Below the pieces are notes generated by a model. The model saw only the letters and a list, made by a program, of their open reading frames with translations. It was not told the origin of the DNA and searched no databases. From the NCBI GenBank assembly GCA_019745155.1, contig JAIETM010000012.1, forward strand, positions 124,001 through 188,000: a DNA stretch of 64,000 nucleotides. The letters are read 5' to 3'. Of the stretch, positions 44,770 through 51,982 are shown piece after piece. This stretch comes from Chitinophagaceae bacterium (GTDB taxonomy: Bacteria > Bacteroidota > Bacteroidia > Chitinophagales > Chitinophagaceae). The position numbers and the translations under genes were made by a program. The stretch's first letter is position 1, and every line of letters begins with the position of its first letter.

Positions 44770-45717
44770 ATGATGCCTATAAAGTATACCATAATACTCA
44801 GTCTCTTATTCAACAGCCTCATAGCAAATGCACAATTTGAAACGCGCAGCGGAAACAATAAAAATAGTCCTGAGTTTAACCCCTATGCCAAAGCATTGAG
44901 TGAGGAAAATGTAACAAAGCGTACTTGGAATTTCATGCGCTTATTCGGCAAACCAGAGCTCAATCTTCAGCAATTTGAAACACCACCTTGTGGTGATTAT
45001 GTAGCACTCTCTAATGCACGCATTAGTCAGTTCAATGCCTTTGTAGATGAATTTCTTAAAGGTGCAAAAGATGAAAAGAAGATCAAAACAGATCAGCCCT
45101 TAGTGTATAAACTGGTCAGAAATTTTACCGATGAAATGCAATACTCCATCAAAAGACTGGAGAGCATGGGTGCACCAACAACAGGTATGGAAGCGCCTTT
45201 GGAGCAGGATGTCTGCAGAGCTAAAGGCCTTATTCAACAGATCAAGTCTGTACAGGCATATTTGGCAGCAGTACAAAAAGTCTACCCGGATTCAAAAGGT
45301 ATTGATGAAGTAATGGCTTCAGCTGAACTTGTTTTACAACAGTTCAAAGATGATAAAGCAGTATTGGCACATGTACGCAAAAACAGAAACGCAAATCTTG
45401 TTGACGTAACTATGCCTGCAGCGGTTGGAAACAATCCGGAATGGGAAAAACTCTTTAAGGAGCATTTTCAGAAAAAATATCTTGGATACACCTACTTAAA
45501 ACAGGCATTAACCAGTGCTGATTGGTTTATCAAGAAAAATGAAATCTCCAACCAACCTGAATACAGACAAACAGGTACCATTATCGCTGCTAAGACACCG
45601 GATGGTAAATGCAAACTTATCACCATTGATCTCTATCAATACTTTCAGCAGGGAAAGTACGCGCATATCGACTTTGAACAGAAGGATGAAAAACCGGTCC
45701 TATGTGAAAAGCTATAG
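44770..45717 (+). CDS. Secreted protein of unknown function, paralogue 2
   Basis: The product has 315 residues with a signal peptide (KYTIILSLLFNSLIANAQ). Like its upstream neighbour it is helical in the middle and ends in a beta region: LTSADWFIKKNE, AKTPDGKCKLIT and KPVLCEKL, aligned with TSTVWTLEKN, KNPDGSCGI and PCENLK of the first protein. It also has two further cysteines (PPCGD, QDVCRAK). I see no enzyme motif. A role on the cell surface or in the periplasm is inferred from the signal peptide only. Confidence 0.75.
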   Translation: MMPIKYTIILSLLFNSLIANAQFETRSGNNKNSPEFNPYAKALSEENVTKRTWNFMRLFGKPELNLQQFETPPCGDYVALSNARISQFNAFVDEFLKGAKDEKKIKTDQPLVYKLVRNFTDEMQYSIKRLESMGAPTTGMEAPLEQDVCRAKGLIQQIKSVQAYLAAVQKVYPDSKGIDEVMASAELVLQQFKDDKAVLAHVRKNRNANLVDVTMPAAVGNNPEWEKLFKEHFQKKYLGYTYLKQALTSADWFIKKNEISNQPEYRQTGTIIAAKTPDGKCKLITIDLYQYFQQGKYAHIDFEQKDEKPVLCEKL

Positions 45718-45743
45718 TCGCAATCCCCCAAGCAGATGTGCGC

Positions 45744-45769
45744 AAAGGAGTCCTTCTGGACTCCTTTTT
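45744..45769 (+). terminator. Rho-independent terminator after the paralogue pair
   Basis: AAAGGAGTCC and GGACTCCTTT form a perfect 10-bp stem with loop TTCT, followed by TT. The GH32 gene ends two bases beyond on the other strand. Confidence 0.85.
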
Positions 45770-45771
45770 AA

Positions 45772-47262
45772 TTACTTGAAATAACGTATCTGCATTTTTT
45801 TAACTGCAGTTATCCCTTGCTGATGAATATGCAGTTTTTGTAATGGTGCATGCGGAAAAAATATTTGTGTCATACTGGTTAATCCATCATCAGCAAATAA
45901 CTCCACTGAAGCCTGATCAAAGATGAGTTGAATCTCTGTTTGGCCTGTTTGCACAAACCGGGGCGCTATTGCTTTTATGGGAAAGTCCTGATGAAATGCT
46001 GTTTCACCGGTCTTTCCTCTGTCGAGATAAAATAGTTGCTTACCTGCATCATACCCTATTAACAGGGTATCATTTGCCGCAGAGCTCAGACTGATCTGCC
46101 AATCCTGTTTGGCTGATGCAGCAATATCCAACTGAAATGTATTTCTGTTAAGCATTATTGGCTTTCCCTTTTTAAAAGAAGGCAGCAGATCAACAGGCTT
46201 ATCTGCGTATTGCAGCAAATTTTGAACAGGTGTATGCGCTACATACCAACGGCCCTGCACCTGCTTAAGTGCTAAGTTCCTCGGAATGGTCATGGCACTT
46301 CGCCAGGTAGTTGTAGGGACTATATTAGCATAAGACCAGTTACTCATCCAGCCGATGAAGATTCTTTCTTTTCCTGTGTTAGACCAGGTAACACCTGCAT
46401 ATTCATCGGGGCCATAATCCAGCCATCTGGTGATGTTATCATATGGCTGAAAATCTTGCCCGTTGAAACTGCCCACAAAATACTGTGTCGCTGACCCTTT
46501 GTTTGGCCCACCGGGGTTCAGGTTCACCAATAAGACCCAGTGTGTTCTTCCAGCGTGCTCCATCGGAAAAAGATCAGGACATTCCCATACCCCACCATGT
46601 GCACCCATTGTTTTTCCAAACTCAGACAGCTTATGCCACTCCTTCAAATTCTTTGATGCATAGAATTCAATATGATCTTGTACAGCCAAGGCCATGATCC
46701 ATTGCTTTGTATGCCGGTGCCAAATAACTTTAGGATCGCGGAAATCACGGATGCCCGGACTCCTTAAAACTGGATTTCCGGAATACTTAGTCCACGTTAT
46801 GCCATTATCCAAACTATAGGCCAAAGCCTGATGCTGAAAACTGGCGCTGCCGGCTTTTTCTGCTTGGTCATCATGATAAGTATAGATGGCAACAATTGGT
46901 AATTGTCCATGCTTACCAAAGCCGCTTGTATTCATGCTATCCACCACAGCACTGCCGGAGAAGATCATACCCAATGAATCCGGATACAAAGCAATGGGCT
47001 GATGTTGCCAGCGAATCAGGTCTTTGCTGGTTGCATGCCCCCAATGCATGGGGCCCCAGACAGCAGCTTCTGGATTGTGTTGATAGAACAAGTGATAGAC
47101 ACCATTGGCATAAAACATCCCGTTGGGGTCATTCATCCATTTGGCAGGAGGCGTAAAATGAAATTTTGGACGATAGTTAGTATCGCGCTGCGCGAACACA
47201 TTTATTGACAATAACGCTGCACATAGAACCAGCAATGAAGCAAGTCTTTTTGTGTATTGCAT
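45772..47262 (-). CDS. Glycoside hydrolase family 32 (exo-levanase/inulinase-like), exported
   Basis: The product has 496 residues with a signal peptide (RLASLLVLCAALLSINVFAQ). The GH32 catalytic set is complete: nucleophile Asp in WMNDPNGMFY, stabiliser Asp in FRDPKVIW, and acid/base Glu in VWECPDLFP. The five-bladed propeller occupies residues ~30-340, and a C-terminal beta-sandwich ends with SVELFADDGLTSMTQIFFP. It releases fructose from levan, inulin or sucrose in the periplasm or outside. No SusCD pair or fructokinase is nearby. An inverted repeat lies 48 bases upstream. Confidence 0.94.
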   Translation of the reverse strand: MQYTKRLASLLVLCAALLSINVFAQRDTNYRPKFHFTPPAKWMNDPNGMFYANGVYHLFYQHNPEAAVWGPMHWGHATSKDLIRWQHQPIALYPDSLGMIFSGSAVVDSMNTSGFGKHGQLPIVAIYTYHDDQAEKAGSASFQHQALAYSLDNGITWTKYSGNPVLRSPGIRDFRDPKVIWHRHTKQWIMALAVQDHIEFYASKNLKEWHKLSEFGKTMGAHGGVWECPDLFPMEHAGRTHWVLLVNLNPGGPNKGSATQYFVGSFNGQDFQPYDNITRWLDYGPDEYAGVTWSNTGKERIFIGWMSNWSYANIVPTTTWRSAMTIPRNLALKQVQGRWYVAHTPVQNLLQYADKPVDLLPSFKKGKPIMLNRNTFQLDIAASAKQDWQISLSSAANDTLLIGYDAGKQLFYLDRGKTGETAFHQDFPIKAIAPRFVQTGQTEIQLIFDQASVELFADDGLTSMTQIFFPHAPLQKLHIHQQGITAVKKMQIRYFK

Positions 47263-47309
47263 AGTCCGATTATTTTCCGATACAAAAACTTTTTTTATTC
47301 GTTTACTGT

Positions 47310-47327
47310 ACTTTATGAAAATAAAGT
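47310..47327. repeat. A/T-rich inverted repeat upstream of the GH32 gene
   Basis: ACTTTAT, loop GAAA, ATAAAGT. The symmetry extends three more bases with one mismatch. It lies between the GH32 start and the end of the next gene, so it could be an operator for GH32 or a weak terminator for the gene at 47343. I cannot decide. Confidence 0.4.
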
Positions 47328-47342
47328 AAAAAGCTGCGCAGA

Positions 47343-47816
47343 TTATTCTGCAACATCAGTATATAATTTTAAAGAAAGGAAGCATCTACCATTATCAACA
47401 ACAGAAAAGAGCGCAAGTCTCTTTACTTCTTTTCCAGAAAAATCACAAAATTTAACTATCTCGCTTGACTCAATTTTTAAATACGTTGTCAAACGTTCAT
47501 AATCTATATTTCCTTTTGAATCTTTTGCAGAATTTGAAATCAGTGACTTATCTATACACTCAACTGCTTTGTACTCATTTTTTAGTCTCTCAAATTCATC
47601 AAATGCATGCTTTAAACCAACTGGCGTACTTTTAAAAAATTTGCCAAAAATTTTTAACCCTCTTTCTGTTTCAATAAACCACTGTTCATTGGTATGATTG
47701 TTTGCCCAATCCGCAAAGGCCTCCTCCTTTGTAGTACCAACTTTTGGCAGTTCACTTTGAGAAAGTACATTAAGCTGGATTATAATTGTGAGCAGAAGTA
47801 GCAATATAAATCGCAT
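47343..47816 (-). CDS. Small exported protein of unknown function
   Basis: The product has 157 residues with a signal peptide (MRFILLLLLTIIIQLNVLSQ). The mature part is charged, with LKIFGKFFKSTPVGLKHAF, KNEYKAVECIDKSLIS and EIVKFCDFSGKEVKRLALFS. I recognise no family. It sits at the border between the housekeeping region and the defence island, and is flanked on the far side by 380 A/T-rich bases without a gene. It may belong to the island. Confidence 0.6.
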   Translation of the reverse strand: MRFILLLLLTIIIQLNVLSQSELPKVGTTKEEAFADWANNHTNEQWFIETERGLKIFGKFFKSTPVGLKHAFDEFERLKNEYKAVECIDKSLISNSAKDSKGNIDYERLTTYLKIESSEIVKFCDFSGKEVKRLALFSVVDNGRCFLSLKLYTDVAE

Positions 47817-48196
47817 AAAATAGTTTTATTGTAGTAAAAGGGAGTGTATTTCGACAAACTCCAAGTATTAAAATAAGTAAATTTTAAAATCTCATATTTT
47901 TTTACAAACAATAATTCTTTTTTTGGCTAAATAGCATTTTTCTTATACCGCTGTAACAGCTAATTTCAAAGCCAATGAAAGCCCATAAAAATTCAAAAAG
48001 GACTAGCCTCTTGAGAAATTAATTTAACTCAAATTTTGACGAACATATATGAAATAGCTCTGTTAATGCATTGTCTTTACTATTTCTGAATGCTCACATG
48101 AATAAAGATTAAAGACTTTTATTAGTCTGCATGTATTACATTACAATCTTTCCATAAAAAAATAATCTGTTTATATTTTGTATTAGCAACAACTAT
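47817..48196. other. Gene-free A/T-rich stretch
   Basis: About 380 bases with no convincing reading frame, tRNA or strong hairpin on either strand. It separates the last defence-island gene from the small exported protein. No insertion-sequence ends were recognised. Confidence 0.6.
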
Positions 48197-49720
48197 TTAA
48201 GCTTGTTCGCTTTCATTCTGAGGTTGTCTTAGTTTATAATAAATTTCCAGACTCGCAATTAGTGCATCTTTTAGCTGCAATCCATTGTTGAATCTAAGTT
48301 GCTGCCAATGGCGAAGATTAAACCCTACACTTGCATCTGTTTTAGCATCCGGTTGATTACGCATTAGTAAAATAAAATTCTCCTGTTCATAACCCTTAGC
48401 CTTATTTAGGCCCATCAAAAAGCCTACCTCATGATAAACATTAATATTTTTTGTACTGAGGTCAGCAATAAGCAAACCGGTATTATTAATCAATTCGAGT
48501 ATTTCATCTGATATGGTATAGGCATGGCCTTTATTCACCTCATCAATACGAATATGCTTTATTTTCAAATCAAGGTTGTGTTTGCGGTTTGCCTCAGCTA
48601 TTGCTTCCTCAATGGCTTGCTTTACTTCTTTAGAGGCTTCATCAAACTGCATGGAGATAAATACATTGCGTGAACGTGCTTTAAGAATTGTATCATACAC
48701 AACAATTAAGTCATTGGCTGTAATATCAGTTATTGTATAAATATGATTGTAAAGCACCCAATTCTTGAAAGACTTCCTAAAATCACCATGCTGCAAGTTT
48801 AATTCGTAATAAACAAATGCACTAAATAAAGCAGGGCTATGACATTCTTTCAAAACAGCATGTTGTTGATAGATTGCATTGACATTATTAACGACCTGCA
48901 TTACTTTATTTATTTCTGTATCATCGTTCTGGATAATCTTCTTTTGCAGCAATAACTTGAACAGTTCCAAAAGTACTGTACGCTTTATAATTACTTCTTC
49001 ACCATTATCCTTCCATGTTTTGAACGATTCAGAAATTGCCTGTAATACTTCTAAATCAAATCTGTCCTTTACTTTTCTTGCAAAATAAAAATGGGGACCA
49101 AAAGATGCGTTATTCTTTAATTTTTCATCAGTGAATATGGCCACTTCATCCAATATCAATCTTAAATTTTCTTCCGATGTAAGTGGTATAGACTTACTAT
49201 TAATGTTATGGAAAATCACTCTTTTATACTCTTCACTTTGGGCTGTATCCGGAAAGAGAATTAAACAAAAGGGTGTCATATAATTATTAAACTCTGCTGC
49301 TTCAGGAGCTGCACTCAAGCGGTGGTTTCCATCGATTCTGAAAAAAGGCTTATTTGTTTTCAACCAACCTTCTGGTATGTCAATAATTACTTTGTGTACA
49401 CCAGATTGAGTGGATTTAATGCTAAAAGAATCCACATTCGACTTAAATGTTTTTCGGTCAAGAATATCCTTTAACGGGTCAATGCCGGAAACCCCTTTTG
49501 TAAAATCATATTTGAGGTTGTATGATAGTATTACCTCAGGAAAGAATAGATACTCTTTATCTTTTAAAAAGTTTATGATCGCCTCCCGTTGTTCGTCAAT
49601 TAAGTTACGCTGATAGTGAAGATCTGCTTCAGAACTTCTTGCTAAATCACCCATTGGGGCAAAGCCCCGAACGCAGGTGAAACCGCCTAAGGATTGTGAT
49701 AATATGCCCTCTAATCTCAT
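48197..49720 (-). CDS. DGQHR-like protein fused to a nucleoside deoxyribosyltransferase/TIR-like domain
   Basis: The product has 507 residues. Residues 1-~200 resemble DGQHR/DndB-type proteins: FFRIDGNHRLSAA at 126-138 (DGNHR at 130-134) and later FHNINSKSIPLTSEENLRL, the pattern of ParB/DndB-like sensor or nuclease domains. A helical middle follows. Residues ~351-497 form an alpha/beta domain with NVFISMQFD, LIADLSTKNINVYHEVGFLM (Glu431) and LLMRNQP, as in nucleoside 2-deoxyribosyltransferase-like and TIR-like nucleotide-processing effectors. I infer a sensor-effector arrangement, perhaps NAD- or nucleotide-depleting. It lies six bases after the nuclease-like gene, last in the six-gene operon. 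I do not know a named family with this combination. Confidence 0.72.
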   Translation of the reverse strand: MRLEGILSQSLGGFTCVRGFAPMGDLARSSEADLHYQRNLIDEQREAIINFLKDKEYLFFPEVILSYNLKYDFTKGVSGIDPLKDILDRKTFKSNVDSFSIKSTQSGVHKVIIDIPEGWLKTNKPFFRIDGNHRLSAAPEAAEFNNYMTPFCLILFPDTAQSEEYKRVIFHNINSKSIPLTSEENLRLILDEVAIFTDEKLKNNASFGPHFYFARKVKDRFDLEVLQAISESFKTWKDNGEEVIIKRTVLLELFKLLLQKKIIQNDDTEINKVMQVVNNVNAIYQQHAVLKECHSPALFSAFVYYELNLQHGDFRKSFKNWVLYNHIYTITDITANDLIVVYDTILKARSRNVFISMQFDEASKEVKQAIEEAIAEANRKHNLDLKIKHIRIDEVNKGHAYTISDEILELINNTGLLIADLSTKNINVYHEVGFLMGLNKAKGYEQENFILLMRNQPDAKTDASVGFNLRHWQQLRFNNGLQLKDALIASLEIYYKLRQPQNESEQA

Positions 49721-49725
49721 ACTTG

Positions 49726-50562
49726 CTATTTTATGATTTCACTCATTATTTCAAATTTCTCAAGCAATGTTTCTACTAACTGCTGCTTGGTAATGAAATA
49801 CTTTTTGTATTTACTTTCTAATGCTTTGCTGTAAGTAACATTAATGCGATAGTACTCTTTACCATTTGCCTTAACTGTTGCGGACATTTCAATAACTTTT
49901 GCCGAAGGCATAAACAAAATGTGTTCGCCAATTTCAGCCTTATCAGGATCATAGGCGACGCCTACCAAATAAAAACCATGATGTGCCCGGAAAGTGCTCT
50001 TGCCTATACTTAAAATAAGCTGGTCTGCTTTTTTTACCTGAAACCTTGATTTTACCTGTAAGTATATTGGGAGAAAAACTCCTTCTTTCAAGACAATTAA
50101 ATCTATTCCCCTGGTATCTATGACAGGTCGGTACACATTTAGTAACCCCTGGCTATTGAGCAAAATAATTTCTTTCACTCTGTCTTCGGCTATATTGCCT
50201 TTGGCCTGACTTGACAAACCTGAAATATCTACGAGTGTTTCGTCTTCTTCTTCCTCTGAATCTTCAATTGATGGGGCAGCAGTTTTTGAAATAGTAATCA
50301 ACTGCTGTGTTACATTTACTGATACTACATTACCCGGCTTTAATTTGTTACGCTTGTAAAATGTAGTAAGGCCAAATATGCGGTAGTGATCAGCATTGTA
50401 ATTTTTTGAAGCTACTTGCTTCTCATCACTAAGTTTCACCTGCACCTGTGCAGTTTCATTAGGTAAGAGGTCTCGTACCTGAGCCGGTACGTAAATAAAC
50501 CCAAGACGGGTTTCTACCTCTATCAACTTTCGCTGGTATGTTATGGATGGGGTATCTTTCAT
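49726..50562 (-). CDS. PD-(D/E)xK nuclease-like protein of the R-M operon
   Basis: The product has 278 residues. Residues ~10-95 form a small beta-rich domain (LGFIYVPAQVRDLLP, FYKRNKLKPGNVVSV) that could bind DNA in a B3-like manner. An acidic linker (EDSEEEEDE) leads to a C-terminal domain with the nuclease-fold signature: Glu126 in GNIAEDRVKE, Asp154 in DTRGIDLIVL, and Q169-V-K171 in PIYLQVKSR. This fits DUF4365/Mrr-like nucleases. Its ATG overlaps the hsdS stop (ATGA), so it is coupled to R-M expression. Whether it cuts DNA is inferred; the Q replacing the usual acidic residue occurs in some active members. Confidence 0.7.
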   Translation of the reverse strand: MKDTPSITYQRKLIEVETRLGFIYVPAQVRDLLPNETAQVQVKLSDEKQVASKNYNADHYRIFGLTTFYKRNKLKPGNVVSVNVTQQLITISKTAAPSIEDSEEEEDETLVDISGLSSQAKGNIAEDRVKEIILLNSQGLLNVYRPVIDTRGIDLIVLKEGVFLPIYLQVKSRFQVKKADQLILSIGKSTFRAHHGFYLVGVAYDPDKAEIGEHILFMPSAKVIEMSATVKANGKEYYRINVTYSKALESKYKKYFITKQQLVETLLEKFEIMSEIIK

Positions 50563-51950
50563 GATGCTGTATTTAAAATCAGTTTTCCAATTTCCTTTTT
50601 GGCAGCTTCAAAATCCATTTTCGCTTGTACCAAAAGTTGATGAGCTTCTTCTGTTCTCACTCTTACTTCCTTGGCAATCATTTGCTGAACCGAAAGTGGT
50701 GGGGCAGGAATAAGTAAATACTTTACATCATCCGGAGACAAATGCCCATTTGTAGCACCGGTTACATTACGTTTGATTTCAATTTGCGATGGTTTGCACC
50801 TTAAAAAAGCATAGACAAAATAGGGATCGAACCTGCGTTTTTCTGTTTGAAACTTTACGATATCGCCTCCTAAATAATATTTGCCAGGATACGACCAGTA
50901 ACCGACTTTACCGATAGTAGCTCCGGTAATTACTACCAAAATATCATCTTGCTTTAGTTCCTGATCATCATAAAACACATCTTTTGCAGTTAATAGATTA
51001 TCAAGGTCAATTGTGCCATCCATATTAATGGAGTTGATCTGCACAACTTTATTATCTCCTTCCTTTTCCTCCTGCTTTGGCAAGTACCCTTTAACCAAAA
51101 GACCAGTAATTGTCTGCTTGAGAAACACCGCACCATACTTCCCTTTCGCAACACATTCCTTTATATCGTTAAAATAGATTTTATTGAAAAAAGGGTCAAA
51201 CCTATTACCCGAGACTTTGGTGAAGGAAGTTTTGAATGTTCTGTTTTCAATTGTATTTGTAGGTTCAGGATGCAAGGAAATACCCAATTCGTTCAAAAGA
51301 TAATCGTCAATTCCTGCCAATAACTTAGCAGCCTTTTCTTCTTTGGATAGCCTTTCCTCTCTTGCAGTCTTTGCCATTTCAAAGATCCGTTCATCAAAAA
51401 CAATAGGAATTGAACGTAATGCAGGATAATCCAAAGCGGGACGAGTACCACCCGTAGCTCTTCGTGAAGCTAATTTTTCACCAATATCTGAATTAAGATA
51501 AGCCGCAACTAATTCACTAATCTGCCTACTACTTGTTTTTGCTACAACACTATGCTGATTTATATTTCCTCTGAAACCAATTGGTGGAACGCTTGAAATA
51601 GCCATTCGGCCAACACCGGTTATCTTAATTACTAAATCATTCTCTTCGATTTGGCTTCTTTTGAGCATACCCAAATGAGTTGCCTCATTAATATACTTTA
51701 CATCATCAAGCTTCAATTCACCTGTTTCAGACAAATTCTGAACTCTTATGAATGGCACCCCTCCGCTTTCAGCATCCTGGGCATAATATTTATCAAATTC
51801 AACTACAGAAGGTGTTGCACCACTAGCCATTTTAAGAACAAAACTTCTTAAAGGCTTAGCACCTTGTGCCATAACAGAGGCCTCAAGAGCCATTAAGCTT
51901 GGCTTATAATAAAATGGATCAAATCGCTTTTCAAGGTTGCCCCGATTCAA
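50559..51950 (-). CDS. hsdS: R-M specificity subunit (HsdS type)
   Basis: The product has 463 residues with two target-recognition domains. The first spans ~1-200 (RFDPFYYKPS, SGATPSVVEF, VPFIRVQNLSETGEL, GFRGNINQHSVV). The second spans ~235-440 (NRFDPFFNK, VVQINSINMDGTIDLDN, ITGATIGKVGYW, GGDIVKFQTE, SVQQMIAKEV). Each is followed by a helical spacer. Such subunits read a bipartite DNA target. It lies 32 bases after the nuclease-methylase gene. The repeat of RFDPF shows the two halves are homologous. The target sequence cannot be predicted by eye. Confidence 0.9.
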   Translation of the reverse strand: MNRGNLEKRFDPFYYKPSLMALEASVMAQGAKPLRSFVLKMASGATPSVVEFDKYYAQDAESGGVPFIRVQNLSETGELKLDDVKYINEATHLGMLKRSQIEENDLVIKITGVGRMAISSVPPIGFRGNINQHSVVAKTSSRQISELVAAYLNSDIGEKLASRRATGGTRPALDYPALRSIPIVFDERIFEMAKTAREERLSKEEKAAKLLAGIDDYLLNELGISLHPEPTNTIENRTFKTSFTKVSGNRFDPFFNKIYFNDIKECVAKGKYGAVFLKQTITGLLVKGYLPKQEEKEGDNKVVQINSINMDGTIDLDNLLTAKDVFYDDQELKQDDILVVITGATIGKVGYWSYPGKYYLGGDIVKFQTEKRRFDPYFVYAFLRCKPSQIEIKRNVTGATNGHLSPDDVKYLLIPAPPLSVQQMIAKEVRVRTEEAHQLLVQAKMDFEAAKKEIGKLILNTAS

Positions 51951-51982
51951 GATGAAGAACCTGTCTTCATCTAAACCGGGGC

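Noticed and set aside
47817-48196. Insertion sequence or tRNA gene at the island edge
   Set aside because: No transposase frame, no terminal repeats and no cloverleaf-like sequence could be found in this gap, nor in 55892-56326.
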